The notes under the pieces are model-generated. The model ran no database searches and was not told the DNA's origin. It was given only the letters and a program-made list of their open reading frames with translations. Position numbers and translations under genes: made by a program. A DNA stretch of 64,000 bases, taken from NCBI RefSeq assembly GCF_001499965.1, contig NZ_LQIT01000013.1, positions 1 to 64,000 on the forward strand. Reading direction: 5' to 3'. Each line of letters begins with the position of its first letter. Position 1 is the stretch's first letter. The DNA comes from Mycobacterium sp. GA-2829 (lineage in GTDB: Bacteria > Actinomycetota > Actinomycetes > Mycobacteriales > Mycobacteriaceae). Of this stretch, positions 21,151-30,927 are shown one piece after another.

Positions 21151-21929
21151 CAGTGGACAAAGTCGTCAAATCGGCCTGCGACGCGGTCGCCGACATCCCG
21201 GCGGGCGCGAGCCTGGCCGTCGGCGGGTTCGGCCTCGCCGGTATCCCGTGGTTCCTGATCGAGGCGCTGCTCGACCAGGGCGCCGACGATCTGACCATCG
21301 TCTCCAACAACTGCGGCGTCGACGGCGCCGGGCTGGGCCTGCTCCTCGAGGCGGGCCGGATCAGCCGTGTCATCGCGTCGTACGTGGGGGAGAACAAGGA
21401 GTTCGGCAGGCAGTACCTCGCCGGTGAGCTGACCGTGGAACTGACCCCGCAGGGCACGCTGGCCGAACGGCTGCGCGCCGGCGGCAGCGGGATCGGCGCG
21501 TTCTTCACCCCGACCGGGGTCGGCACGCTCGTCGCCGAGGGCGGACTGCCATGGCGTTACCACCCGGACGGCAGCATCGCGCTGGCCTCACCGCCGAAGG
21601 AGGTCCGCACCTTCGGCGGCCGTGACATGGTGCTCGAGGAGGCCATCGTCACCGACTACGCGCTCATCCGGGCGGCGGTGGCGGACCGCGCGGGCAACTG
21701 CCGGTTCCACGCAGCGGCACGCAACTTCAACCCGCCCGCCGCGATGGCGGGCCGCATCACTCTGGTCGAGGCCGAACAGGTCGTCGAGGTCGGCGAACTC
21801 GGACCCGACGAGATCCACCTTCCCGGGATCTTCGTGCAGCGCGTCGTGCCGCTGACGCCGATTCAGGCGCTGCGCAAGGACATCGAGAAACGCACCACCC
21901 GGCCACGACCCGAGGAGGCCACCCGATGA
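21147..21929 (+). CDS. pcaI: 3-oxoadipate CoA-transferase subunit A
   Basis: 260 residues. Family I CoA-transferase alpha subunit: [16 protein letters not shown] near the start, [15 protein letters not shown], and [19 protein letters not shown] in the middle. With PcaJ it moves CoA from succinyl-CoA to 3-oxoadipate. The next gene overlaps as ATGA (21926-21929). Confidence 0.92.
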   Translation: MTVDKVVKSACDAVADIPAGASLAVGGFGLAGIPWFLIEALLDQGADDLTIVSNNCGVDGAGLGLLLEAGRISRVIASYVGENKEFGRQYLAGELTVELTPQGTLAERLRAGGSGIGAFFTPTGVGTLVAEGGLPWRYHPDGSIALASPPKEVRTFGGRDMVLEEAIVTDYALIRAAVADRAGNCRFHAAARNFNPPAAMAGRITLVEAEQVVEVGELGPDEIHLPGIFVQRVVPLTPIQALRKDIEKRTTRPRPEEATR

Positions 21930-22624
21930 GCTGGACCCGCGACCAGATGGCTGCCCGCGCCGCGGCCGAACTGCGCGACGGCGACTACGTCAACCTCGGT
22001 ATCGGCCTGCCGACGCTGATCCCCGACCATCTCCCGGCGGGGTCACAGGTCACCCTGCACGCCGAGAACGGCATCCTCGGAGTGGGCCCGTTCCCCTACG
22101 AGGACGAGGTCGACCCCGACCTGATCAACGCGGGTAAGCAGACCGTGTCGGTGCTGGCCGGCGCGTCGTACTTCGACTCGTCAACCAGCTTCGCGATGAT
22201 CCGCGGCGGCCACGTCGACGTCGCGGTGCTCGGCGGTATGCAGGTGTCGATGACCGGCGACCTGGCCAACTGGATGGTCCCCGGCGCGATGGTCAAGGGC
22301 ATCGGCGGCGCGATGGATCTGGTCAACGGAGCAGGCCGCGTCGTGCTGCTGATGGAACACATGACCAAGGCCGGAGCCCCACGCCTCGTACGGAGTTGCG
22401 ATCTACCGCTCACCGGGCGCTCGGTGGTGAGCCGCGTGATCACCAACCTCGCAGTGCTCGATGTGATCGGAACCGGGTTCGAGGTCGTCGAACTCGCGCC
22501 GGGGGTCGAGTTCGCCGACGTGGTGGCCGCCACCGCGGCACCGGTCACCGACGGGCGCGGTCACTGGCGTGATGCGGTCACCGCGACGAGCTCGGAGCGC
22601 GAACGCACCCCGAGCTTGGCGTAG
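21926..22624 (+). CDS. pcaJ: 3-oxoadipate CoA-transferase subunit B
   Basis: 232 residues. Beta subunit with the catalytic glutamate in HAENGILG (E47) and the [14 protein letters not shown] segment. The product with PcaI is 3-oxoadipyl-CoA, which would need a thiolase (pcaF) not found in this window. The last 64 bp, coding for a serine- and arginine-rich tail, overlap the 3' end of the convergent LAL regulator gene, where that strand encodes the LuxR helix-turn-helix. The tail past GHWRDAV is therefore probably tolerated rather than conserved. Confidence 0.92.
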   Translation: MSWTRDQMAARAAAELRDGDYVNLGIGLPTLIPDHLPAGSQVTLHAENGILGVGPFPYEDEVDPDLINAGKQTVSVLAGASYFDSSTSFAMIRGGHVDVAVLGGMQVSMTGDLANWMVPGAMVKGIGGAMDLVNGAGRVVLLMEHMTKAGAPRLVRSCDLPLTGRSVVSRVITNLAVLDVIGTGFEVVELAPGVEFADVVAATAAPVTDGRGHWRDAVTATSSERERTPSLA

Positions 22625-25203
22625 ATCCGGGTCAGGTGGTACTGCACCGTCTTCGGAGAGACGTACAGCTCCGCCGCCACCTCCCGGTTCGAAAGCCCTT
22701 GCGCCACAAGCGAGGTGACCGCATCTTCCTGTGGGGTGAGTTCGGTGTGACCACGCGGCCCGCGCACGACGTGCACGCCGCCTGCCTTGAGTTCGCGTTC
22801 GCATCGGGCGACGTAGGTGTGGGCGCCGAGCGCCAGATACAGATCGCGGGCGGTGGTGATGACGGCGTCGGCGTCGCGCCGCTTCCCGGCCCGGCGCAGC
22901 GTCTGCCCGTAGGCGAAGTTGACCCGCGCCAGGTCGTAACGCAGCGGCAGTCCGTCGAGCAGCGCGAGTGCCTCCTCGAAGGCGCGCCGGGCGTTGTCGA
23001 TGTCCCCGGCGGCCCCGAGGATCCGGCCGCGGGCGTACCCCAGCCGGGCGCGGGTGGAGCGTTGCCCGCGCCGGGCCGCGCGCTGTTCGTGCGGACCGAT
23101 GAACGCATCGGCCGCCTCCGGCTGACCGTCGAGGACCATCGCGTTGGCCAGCACGTCGGCCCACGGCCACAGTGCCGGTTCGGCGGTGATCCGCCCCGAC
23201 ATCCGGGTCAGCGGGTCCAGCGCCCGCCGCACCCCGGCGTAGTCGGCCTCGGCCTCGGCGATCTGCGACCGGGCCAGCGCTGTCGCCAGCCGCATCATCT
23301 CGTACCCCTGGGCGACGGCGTTCGCGGCGCGCACCGCTGTCTGCGCGGCTTCGAAATCGCCACGCAGGGAATGGATCTGCGTCGCGGTCCACTCGAGAAG
23401 CGGCGTCACGAGCACGATCCCGCTTGACGCGGCGGTCAGTCGACCGCGCTCGACGGTCTGCAGCGCCTGATCCCAGTCCCCGGTCAGGAACTGCACGCGC
23501 GCCAACCAGCCCAACGCCCACAGGGCGATGCGGGCCGATCCCCCCGATTCGGTCGTCGACACCGCGCCCTCGAGGCTGCTGCGGGCGCCGTCGAGGTCGT
23601 CAGCCGCCAGTTGCAGCCAGCCTCGGCCCATCGCGATGCGCTGTGCCTGGGCGCCGTACTTGATGCGCGAAGCCAGTTCGTCGTACGCGGCCGAGGCGCG
23701 GGCCGAGTGCCCGATTGCGGACAGTCCGAGACCGCGGATCGCCGCGGCCTCGACGCCCGCGGGGGAGTCGTCCCCGGAGAGCGCGATGGCGCGATCGGCC
23801 CACTCCACGAGTTCTGCACCGCGACAACGCATCAGCGAATGCAGCACATAGCGGCCCGCGATCAGCGCTGCGGTCTCGGGATCACGTCCGGCGTTGACGA
23901 TCGCCCACGCCCGCCGCAACCGGACGTCCGCCTCGGCTCCGCGACCGCGCACGACGGCCAGGTAGGCCAGCGTGGCGTCCCGCAACGGAGTCTCGCGCAG
24001 GCTCTCGACCGCGGGTACCAGCGCGGCGGCGGCCGCGGTGTCGCCGGCCGCGACGAGCGCGTCCACCGAACGGGTGAGCCGGTCGTCGCGCGCCAGCGGA
24101 TCGGGGCTGAGCCTGCCGGCCTCACGGAACAACGTCGCCGCCACTGCCCACGCCCCCTCGGCGCCGCGCGCGCGGGCCATCGCGTCGACCTCGTCGGCCA
24201 GTGCCGCGTCGGGAACGGGGGTGGCCGCGACGAGGTGGTGCAGTCGTCGGACCGGGTCGGCGACGATGCCGGCCGCGCGCCGGTGCACATCGGCCGCGCG
24301 GCGCACACCCATCACGTCGAGCACTCCCGCCCGCAGGAGACGTGACCGCAGGGAGACGCCGAATTCTCCTGTCATGACTGTCAGTTCGGCACTTTCGGCA
24401 TCATCGACGGCGGCGAGCGGATCGTCGATGCCTGCCAGCAGCGCGGCTTCCCCCAGCGATGCGCCGTCGCCGAGCACCGCCAACGCCTCGATCAGGGCAC
24501 GGCCGGGCGGGCGGCAGCCTTCCAACCGGGACCGGACGTCCGCCACGGTGTGCGCCGGGGCCGGCAGCTGCGCGTCGTGGCGCGACCAGACCGGTGCGGG
24601 CACCTCGTCGAGCAGGGCGAGCGCGTCGCGGGGGTTGCCGTCGGTGTGACGGGTGAGCACGTCGACCATCGTCGGGTGCAGGACGCGCCCGCGCCGCCTC
24701 GCGAGTTCGCCGACAGCCGACGGGGACAGGCCGCCCAGTCGCAGTTCGGTCGAGACGAAGCTCGCCGCTATGTCCGACGCATGCGTCGCGGTGAGCACGA
24801 CGAGCAGCGCGCCCGCACGGTGGCGGCGCACCGCGGTCTCGAGCACCTGCATCGACAGCGGATCGGCGTATCGGGCGTCGTCGACGATCAGCAACGCGGG
24901 CGCTCCGGCCCCGGCGATCCCCTCCAGGAGTTGGCCGACCGGATCGTCGCGCACCGGTTCCTGGAGTAGTTGGGCGAGCACCGCGCCCGGTGCGGCGGCC
25001 TCCCACGGCAGCGCGTGGGCGACGAGAGCGCGTGCGTGGTCGGCGGCCAACCGGTTGACCAGCGTCGTCTTGCCGACACCCGGTGGGCCGAGCACCGCGA
25101 CGACGTCCGTGCCCGAGTCCGCGGTGGCCAGGCAGCGGGCGGTCAACTCGGCCAGTTCACGGTCGCGCCCGACGCATTCCGCGGCCACGATGATCACCGT
25201 CAC
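22561..25203 (-). CDS. LAL-type (large ATP-binding LuxR) transcriptional regulator
   Basis: 880 residues. An N-terminal AAA/STAND ATPase with Walker A GPPGVGKT (residues 39-46) and Walker B-like LLIVDDA, a long helical alanine-rich middle with TPR-like repeats, and a C-terminal LuxR helix-turn-helix ([28 protein letters not shown]..., last 65 residues). LAL proteins such as MalT use ATP and a ligand to activate transcription. It begins 24 bp after the benC/D stop on the same strand, so it is probably the last gene of the benABCD transcript and may activate the aromatic genes. Its 3' end overlaps pcaJ by 64 bp, antisense. Confidence 0.88.
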   Translation of the reverse strand: MTVIIVAAECVGRDRELAELTARCLATADSGTDVVAVLGPPGVGKTTLVNRLAADHARALVAHALPWEAAAPGAVLAQLLQEPVRDDPVGQLLEGIAGAGAPALLIVDDARYADPLSMQVLETAVRRHRAGALLVVLTATHASDIAASFVSTELRLGGLSPSAVGELARRRGRVLHPTMVDVLTRHTDGNPRDALALLDEVPAPVWSRHDAQLPAPAHTVADVRSRLEGCRPPGRALIEALAVLGDGASLGEAALLAGIDDPLAAVDDAESAELTVMTGEFGVSLRSRLLRAGVLDVMGVRRAADVHRRAAGIVADPVRRLHHLVAATPVPDAALADEVDAMARARGAEGAWAVAATLFREAGRLSPDPLARDDRLTRSVDALVAAGDTAAAAALVPAVESLRETPLRDATLAYLAVVRGRGAEADVRLRRAWAIVNAGRDPETAALIAGRYVLHSLMRCRGAELVEWADRAIALSGDDSPAGVEAAAIRGLGLSAIGHSARASAAYDELASRIKYGAQAQRIAMGRGWLQLAADDLDGARSSLEGAVSTTESGGSARIALWALGWLARVQFLTGDWDQALQTVERGRLTAASSGIVLVTPLLEWTATQIHSLRGDFEAAQTAVRAANAVAQGYEMMRLATALARSQIAEAEADYAGVRRALDPLTRMSGRITAEPALWPWADVLANAMVLDGQPEAADAFIGPHEQRAARRGQRSTRARLGYARGRILGAAGDIDNARRAFEEALALLDGLPLRYDLARVNFAYGQTLRRAGKRRDADAVITTARDLYLALGAHTYVARCERELKAGGVHVVRGPRGHTELTPQEDAVTSLVAQGLSNREVAAELYVSPKTVQYHLTRIYAKLGVRSRSELVAVTASRQ

Positions 25204-25227
25204 ATCGTAGGCACGTGCCGGGCCGGC

Positions 25228-27888
25228 TCAGCCTTGATCGCCCCCGGCGACCGGCAGCACCGAACCGGTGATGTACGACGCCTCGTCGGAGGCCAGGAAG
25301 CAGATGGCCGCGGCCTGTTCGTCGAGGGTGCCGTACCGCTTCATCGACGACGACTCGACGGTCTGGTCGATGTGCGCCTGGAACCAGTCGCGTTGGGTGT
25401 CGTCGCTGAACTCCGGTGTGCCGCGCGAGATCCGGCGGGGCGGGGCAGACGTTCCGCCGGGAGCGGTCGCCACCACTCGGATCCCCTCACCGGCGTACTC
25501 GACGGCCAACGAGGCGGTTATCGCGTTGACGCCGCCCTTGGCCGCCGAATAGGGGATGCGGTGGATGCCGCGGGTCGCCGCCGACGACACGTTGACGATC
25601 ACGCCGTCGCCGCGCGCCACCATCGAGGGCAGCACCGCCCGGCAGGCGTACAGCGTCGTCATGAGTGACCGATCGACCTCGGCGCGGATCTCGCCGCCGG
25701 TGAACTCGACGAACGGTTTGAAGTTGATGGCACCGCCGACATTGTTGATCAGCACGTCGATCCGGCCGAACGCCGATAGCGCCTGTGCCACCATGGTTTC
25801 CGCGCCCTCGGCGTGTTCGAGATCGACGGTGACCGCGCGGGTCGCGGGCCCGCCCGCGGCGAGTTCGTCGGCCAGGTCCTTCACCAGTTCCGAGCGGTCG
25901 ACCAACACCAGGCGTCCGCCTTCGGCGCTGATCCGCCGCGCGGTCTGTTCGCCTATGCCCTGTGCGGCACCGGTCACCAGCACGACCTTGTCGGCGAATC
26001 GGCCCGGGGTGACGAACCGCGGCCGCCGGGCCGCCGCCGCGTCGGCCATCGCCCGGCGCATCGTCTGCTTGGAGCGTTCGGCATGCGCGGCGATCAGCGC
26101 CCGGGCCGCGTCCCGGTCACCGGCCTCGAAGGCCGCAACGATGTCGACGTGGTCCCGCGCGCAGAGCGGATGGCACCAGGTGGCATTGCGCAGCACCTCG
26201 CTCATCCGGCCCTTGACGCCCAGAGCCTGGTAGGCCTGCAGCAGGTGGTCGTTGCCCGTGAGTGTGAACAGGTGGTCGTGGAACGCCGCATTGGTCTCGG
26301 TGTACTGCGCCGCGTCGACGAACCGGTCACCCTCGACGTAGGGCAACGTGGACTCGGCGAGCAGCCGGTATCCGGAGAGCTGGGAGGCGCTCAGCCGGCC
26401 GATGGTCAGTTCCACCGCACCGAGTTCCAGCGCCTCGCGGGCCTGGAAGATCGCGTCGGATTCGTGCACTTCCGGGTGCTCCTCCCCGATCTGGTAGCCG
26501 TCGGCGGCGACCTCGGGCGGTGCCGGCTCGGAGGGGGTGGGGAGGGCTTGCGCGGCGAAGAGTTCCTGGCCGGCGACCGCGCGCCCGGCGCCGGTGACCA
26601 CGACGTCGTCCGGATCCAGCGGAGCCGCCGGGCCGTCGCCGGTGCCGTCGGCGCACATCAGTTGACCGGCGATCCGGCGGGCGGTGTCGCCGTCTGGGGC
26701 CGGTGTGACCGGTACGGGCGCCGGTGCGAGCGCGGCACCGGGGAAGACCGTCCGGCCGGCTACCGCGCGGGCGTCCGGGTCGGGCTGCAACGCCTCATGC
26801 GGGGTCTCGGGAACGGGTACGGGGGTGACCGGCGGGGTGGTGGCGGCCGCGGTTGTGGCCAGCCCGAACTTCTCGTAGTAGAAGCCGAACGGTTCGATGC
26901 CCTCGGCGGCGACGTGTGTGCGCACCGCCTCGACCATCGGCGGCGGCCCACACAGGTAGACCGCGACGTCGCCGTCGTAGAGGTGTTCGGGGCGGATCAG
27001 GCTGGTGACGTAGGCACGGTCTGGTCCCTTGTTGGTCGCGGTGCTCGCCGGGTCGGCCACGCAGTAGTCCCAGGTGAAGCCGGGTAGGTCGGCGGCCACC
27101 GCGGTCAACGTCTCGAGTTCGACGAGGTCGGCGTCCGAGCTCACCCCGTAGACGAGGTGGACCTTGCGGTGGCTGCGTGCAGCCCGCATCGTGCCCAGCA
27201 TCGACAGCACCGGCGCCAGTCCGGTGCCGCCGGCGAGCAGCAGCACCGGCCGTTCGGTCTCCCGCAGGAAGAACGAACCGTGCGGACCGGTGAACGAGAT
27301 GGCGTCCCCGACCGCCGCCCGCTCGGACAGGTAGGTCGACATGGCGCCGCCCGAGGTCAGCTTGACCAAGAAGGTGAGCCGCTGCTCGTGCGGGGCGTTG
27401 CTGAACGAATACGACCGTGTCACATCGGTCCCCGGCACCGCGATGTTGACGTACTGGCCCGGCAGGAACGCCAGATCCGCTCGGTTGGGGATCTCGACGG
27501 CGAAGGCCACCGTCGTCGGCGTCACCCGGTCGAGGTCGACGAGCGTGCCACCGAAGTTGCCGGCCGCGGTCTTGGCCACCTCTGAGCTGCTGGCGATCTG
27601 CAACACCAGATCGGATCGGGGTCGCATGCTGCACGGCAACACGTAACCGGCGGCGGCCTCGTCGGCGGGCAGGGCGTCGTCGATGTAGGTGCCGCCGTCG
27701 TAGGTCCCGGATTCGCACAGCGCCTTGCACGTTCCGCACGCGCCGTCGCGGCAGTCGAGCGGGATGTTGATGCGCTGACGGTAGGAGGCGTCGGCGACGG
27801 TCTGGTCGTCACGGCAGTCGATGAATCGGGTGACGCCGTCTTCGAAGGACAGCGCGACCCGGTGGATCTGGGTTTCGGTGGAGGTCAT
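25228..27888 (-). CDS. benC-benD: BenC-FCD-BenD fusion: benzoate dioxygenase reductase, FCD sensor domain and benzoate-diol dehydrogenase in one chain
   Basis: 886 residues, far longer than BenC (about 340) or BenD (about 260). Residues 1-100 are a [2Fe-2S] ferredoxin (C46, C51, C54, C86); 115-340 are an FAD/NAD reductase with RSYSFSN (158-164), GGTGLAP (220-226) and CGPPPM (313-318). Residues 345-475 are a proline/alanine linker. Residues 475-612 match the FCD effector domain of FadR/GntR regulators, with N533, H537, H580 and H602 at the metal-site positions, but no winged helix. Residues 630-886 are an SDR with TGAAQGIG and Y780/K784, the BenD type. The chain would pass electrons to BenAB and oxidise the resulting diol to catechol. 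It lies 10 bp after benB. The FCD function here is unknown. Confidence 0.9.
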   Translation of the reverse strand: MTSTETQIHRVALSFEDGVTRFIDCRDDQTVADASYRQRINIPLDCRDGACGTCKALCESGTYDGGTYIDDALPADEAAAGYVLPCSMRPRSDLVLQIASSSEVAKTAAGNFGGTLVDLDRVTPTTVAFAVEIPNRADLAFLPGQYVNIAVPGTDVTRSYSFSNAPHEQRLTFLVKLTSGGAMSTYLSERAAVGDAISFTGPHGSFFLRETERPVLLLAGGTGLAPVLSMLGTMRAARSHRKVHLVYGVSSDADLVELETLTAVAADLPGFTWDYCVADPASTATNKGPDRAYVTSLIRPEHLYDGDVAVYLCGPPPMVEAVRTHVAAEGIEPFGFYYEKFGLATTAAATTPPVTPVPVPETPHEALQPDPDARAVAGRTVFPGAALAPAPVPVTPAPDGDTARRIAGQLMCADGTGDGPAAPLDPDDVVVTGAGRAVAGQELFAAQALPTPSEPAPPEVAADGYQIGEEHPEVHESDAIFQAREALELGAVELTIGRLSASQLSGYRLLAESTLPYVEGDRFVDAAQYTETNAAFHDHLFTLTGNDHLLQAYQALGVKGRMSEVLRNATWCHPLCARDHVDIVAAFEAGDRDAARALIAAHAERSKQTMRRAMADAAAARRPRFVTPGRFADKVVLVTGAAQGIGEQTARRISAEGGRLVLVDRSELVKDLADELAAGGPATRAVTVDLEHAEGAETMVAQALSAFGRIDVLINNVGGAINFKPFVEFTGGEIRAEVDRSLMTTLYACRAVLPSMVARGDGVIVNVSSAATRGIHRIPYSAAKGGVNAITASLAVEYAGEGIRVVATAPGGTSAPPRRISRGTPEFSDDTQRDWFQAHIDQTVESSSMKRYGTLDEQAAAICFLASDEASYITGSVLPVAGGDQG

Positions 27889-27898
27889 GGGAAGGCTC

Positions 27899-28423
27899 TC
27901 AGAAGTGGTAGATGTCCACGACGTGATGGATGTAGTCGTTCTTGAGGACGACGGTCTTGCGGCGGATCAGCGGCTGATCGCCGGAGAAGTCGATGGTGTA
28001 GAACGACGTGCCGTAATACGGGTCGACCGTTTTGTACCGGAAATACATGGTGTGCCAGTTGAATCGGACGTCGACCAGGTCGCCCCGGCGTTCGATCACC
28101 TCGACGTTGCTGATGTTGTGACTGGTGCGCGGCTCGGGAAGTGATGTGGCCGAGGACCGTTCGGTGCGGATGCGGAAGACACGGTCCTCGAGGCCGCCCT
28201 TGTTCGCGTAGTAGACCAGCGAGATGTCGCGTTGGGGATCCTCCACCAGGGTGTCGTTGTCGTCCCACGACGGCATCCAGTAGACGACGTCATCGGCATA
28301 GCAGGCCAGCCACCGCTCGAATTCCCGGTCGTCGAGGTAGCGCGCCTCGCGGTAGAGGAACTGTTCGATCATGTTCTGGGTGATGAGTGTGCCTGTCGCG
28401 GTATGTGATTCGGTGGTGGTCAT
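27899..28423 (-). CDS. benB: Benzoate 1,2-dioxygenase small (beta) subunit
   Basis: 174 residues, the ring-hydroxylating dioxygenase beta-subunit (cystatin-like/NTF2) fold: FLYREARYLDDREFERWLACYADDVVYWMPSW at the start and a long curved-sheet end. It packs against BenA and has no metal site. The ATG at 28423 is chosen because GGAGA lies 7 nt upstream; an ATG two codons earlier sits too near that site. It starts two bases after the benA stop, so both are translated from one message. Confidence 0.94.
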   Translation of the reverse strand: MTTTESHTATGTLITQNMIEQFLYREARYLDDREFERWLACYADDVVYWMPSWDDNDTLVEDPQRDISLVYYANKGGLEDRVFRIRTERSSATSLPEPRTSHNISNVEVIERRGDLVDVRFNWHTMYFRYKTVDPYYGTSFYTIDFSGDQPLIRRKTVVLKNDYIHHVVDIYHF

Positions 28424-28425
28424 GA

Positions 28426-29796
28426 TCATTTCTCCGATCCGGTGTCGGCCAGCGCCGCGCGCATGAGCTGCAGCCAGTGGCTGTGCTGAACGGGGTAGAG
28501 GCCCTCGTCCTCGTTGCGGACACCCGCGGAGATGACGCCGTGCATGCCCAGCGAGTCGGCGACCTCGTCGGGTCCGGAAAGCCAGTGCTGCGCACCACGA
28601 CTCATGTCGTTCCACGGCGCGGCGGACGCCTGATAGGTCAACTGGCAGGAGCGGAACTCCTCGAGGTCGTCGGGGGTGGCCATCCCCGAGGCGTTGAAGA
28701 AGTCCTCGTACTGACGGATCCGCCGGGCCCGGGCTTCGGCGCTCTCGCCCTTCGGGGCGATGCAGTAGATGGTGACCTCGGTCTTGTCCGGCGCGATCGG
28801 GCGGAAGTGCCGGATCTGCGTCGAGAACTGGTCCATCAGATACACATTCGGGTATAGGCACAGATTGCGTGAGCCCTTGACCATGAACTCGCCCTTTGCG
28901 TCGCCGTGGATCCGTTTGAGCTCGTCGAGGCGGTCCCACAGCGGGCGGTCCTGCGGGTTGGCCGCCCAGGTCCACAGGCACAGGTGGCCGTTCGGGTAGG
29001 ACCAGTAGCCGCCGCCGGATTTGCCCCAGCTGCCTGCGTCGAGCGCCTTGGTGTCGTTGGCGGATTCACCGGTGGTGCGCCGCGACGTGGTGGCGGCGTA
29101 GTTCCAGTGCGTCGCGGTGACGTGGTAACCGTCGGCGCCGTTCTCCGCCTGCACCTTCCAATTGCCGTCGTAGGTGTAGGTCGAGGATCCGCGCAGCACC
29201 TCCAGACCGTCGGGGGACTGGTCGACGAGCATGTCGATGACCTTGGTGGTGTCGCCGAGATGGTCCGCGAGCGGTGCGACGTCCGGATTGAGGCTGCCGA
29301 ACAGGAAGCCGCGGTAGCTGTCGAAGCGAGCCACTTTCGTCATGTTGTGTGAACCGTCGACGTCGAACGTGGCCGGATAACCGGCGCCCTCGGGGTCCTT
29401 GACCTTGAGCAGGGTGCCGTCGTTGCGGAAAGTCCAGCCGTGGAATGGGCACGTGAGTGTCATGCGGTTGTCGGTCTTGCGACGGCACACCATCGCGCCG
29501 CGGTGGGCACACGCGTTGATGAGGCAGTTCAGGCTGCCGTCCTTGGCGCGGGTGATGACGACGGGCTGCCGGCCCATGTAGGTCGTGAAATAGTCGCCGG
29601 CCGCGGCGACCTGGCTCTCGTGGGCCAGGTAGAGCCAATTGCCCTCGAAGATGTGTTTCATCTCGAGTTCGAAGACGTCCTCGTCGGTGAAGATGCGGCG
29701 GTTGGTGCGGTGGATCCCGGCCTCGGGGTCGTCGATCACCGCATCGGCGAGGACGCGCTCGAGGTGACTGCGACGGTCGGTTGTCGGTGCGCTCAT
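28426..29796 (-). CDS. benA: Benzoate 1,2-dioxygenase large (alpha) subunit
   Basis: 456 residues. Rieske site C96-A-H98 ... C116-P-F-H119 and mononuclear iron ligands H225 and H230 in [14 protein letters not shown], with the bridging aspartate D222. With BenB and BenC it adds O2 to benzoate, forming the 1,2-cis-diol 1-carboxylate. The ATG at 29796 is preferred over a GTG at 29832 because AGGGAGG lies 6 nt upstream. First gene of the minus-strand operon benA-benB-benC/D-LAL, divergent from the CatR-like gene. Confidence 0.95.
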   Translation of the reverse strand: MSAPTTDRRSHLERVLADAVIDDPEAGIHRTNRRIFTDEDVFELEMKHIFEGNWLYLAHESQVAAAGDYFTTYMGRQPVVITRAKDGSLNCLINACAHRGAMVCRRKTDNRMTLTCPFHGWTFRNDGTLLKVKDPEGAGYPATFDVDGSHNMTKVARFDSYRGFLFGSLNPDVAPLADHLGDTTKVIDMLVDQSPDGLEVLRGSSTYTYDGNWKVQAENGADGYHVTATHWNYAATTSRRTTGESANDTKALDAGSWGKSGGGYWSYPNGHLCLWTWAANPQDRPLWDRLDELKRIHGDAKGEFMVKGSRNLCLYPNVYLMDQFSTQIRHFRPIAPDKTEVTIYCIAPKGESAEARARRIRQYEDFFNASGMATPDDLEEFRSCQLTYQASAAPWNDMSRGAQHWLSGPDEVADSLGMHGVISAGVRNEDEGLYPVQHSHWLQLMRAALADTGSEK

Positions 29797-29885
29797 CGGT
29801 GCCTCCCTGTGACGTGTTGCCTCCACGGTCACAGGACGTGGCCGCCGTCACACTAGGGCTCTTACTAGTCCTGGGCTGGGCACCT

Positions 29886-29930
29886 ATTGATCATTTCTAT
29901 CGATCAATACGGCGAAAACAAGTCCTTGTT
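29886..29930. promoter_or_regulatory. Operators in the benA-catR intergenic region
   Basis: ATTGATC-N9-GATCAAT (29886-29908) is a perfect interrupted palindrome, and AACAAG-TC-CTTGTT (29917-29930) lies 8 bp beyond it. Both sit between benA and the divergent LysR gene in a 210-bp gap that is otherwise unremarkable. They are likely recognition and activation sites of the CatR-like protein. Confidence 0.55.
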
Positions 29931-30006
29931 GGGTATGGATCGCCGCCATACTCTGGGCCGTGGCACCGGTCACAACCGGCCGGCGCTGTGACTCAGGGGA
30001 GACACG

Positions 30007-30927
30007 ATGGAGCTACGCCATCTGCGGTACTTCACCGCCGTCGCCGAGGTGTGCCATTTCGGCCGTGCCGCCGAGCAGCTGCACGTCGCCCAGCCGGCGC
30101 TGTCCTACGCGATCCGTCAGCTCGAGGACGAGCTGGGCGTCACATTGTTCAACCGGACCACCCGGCAGGTGTCGCTCACCGCGGCGGGGGAGTTCCTGCA
30201 GAGCGAGGCGGCCCGGATCCTCGCGGGGGTCGACGATGCCGTTCGAGGGGTACGACGCATCGCGGCCGGACGCAGCGGGCTGGTCCGGTTGGGCATCACC
30301 GGCACCGCTGCGTTCTCGCATCTGCCGCGTATCGCGCGGGTGGTCAGACGCGAGCTGCCCGACGTCGCACTGCAGATCCGGGCGGACCTGCTGACCCCGG
30401 ACCAATGTGACGGTTTACGCAGCGGCGCAATCGATCTGGGTGTACTACGCCCACCCGCGGTCGGCCAGGACATCGAGCTGCGCACGATCGACGTCGAACC
30501 GCTCGTGCTGGCCGTATCGGTCGACCACCGGCTCGCCGTCGAACCTGTCGTCTCGTTGACCGACCTACGCAGCGAACCGTTCATCGCCTACGCCGGCCGG
30601 CATTCGGCGGTCAACGACGCGGTCGTACGCAGCTGCCGTCAGGCCGGGTTCGTCCCCCGGCGTGAACACGAGGCGCCCGGCACCGCGGTGCTGCTCTCGC
30701 TGGTGGCCGCCGGCCTGGGGGTGGCCGTCGTCCCGCAGTCGGTGCGTGCGCTGCCGTTGGCCGGGCTGGTGTTCCGCGATCTGCTCGACGCCCAGACCAT
30801 CGAACTGGCGCTGGCGTGGCGCGCCTCCGCCGACAACCCCCTGGCCGAAGCCGTCGCCGGCGTGCTCGAAGCCACCTTCGCCGCCGACTCGATCCCCGAA
30901 TCCCTGCCCACCGGAAGGCCGCTGTGA
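30007..30927 (+). CDS. catR: LysR-type regulator, CatR/BenM-like
   Basis: 306 residues: helix-turn-helix in the first 60 (MELRHLRYFTAVAEVCHFGRAAEQL), then the two-lobed effector domain with LVAAGLGVAVVPQ. CatR/BenM proteins sense cis,cis-muconate, and some also benzoate, to switch on cat and ben genes. GGGGAGA is 5 nt before the ATG. It is divergent from benA and its stop overlaps the catB start as GTGA, so regulator and catBAC lie in one transcript. Assignment by context; the exact inducer is inferred. Confidence 0.88.
   Translation: MELRHLRYFTAVAEVCHFGRAAEQLHVAQPALSYAIRQLEDELGVTLFNRTTRQVSLTAAGEFLQSEAARILAGVDDAVRGVRRIAAGRSGLVRLGITGTAAFSHLPRIARVVRRELPDVALQIRADLLTPDQCDGLRSGAIDLGVLRPPAVGQDIELRTIDVEPLVLAVSVDHRLAVEPVVSLTDLRSEPFIAYAGRHSAVNDAVVRSCRQAGFVPRREHEAPGTAVLLSLVAAGLGVAVVPQSVRALPLAGLVFRDLLDAQTIELALAWRASADNPLAEAVAGVLEATFAADSIPESLPTGRPL

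Noticed and set aside
25228..27888. Fusion as an assembly or frameshift artefact
   Set aside because: The frame is uninterrupted over 2661 bp, all domains keep correct order and key residues, and benB and the LAL gene flank it tightly; still listed for check.
28424..28981. N-terminal extension of BenB to 360 residues
   Set aside because: It lies inside benA on the same strand in another frame; GGAGA at proper spacing fixes the start at 28423.
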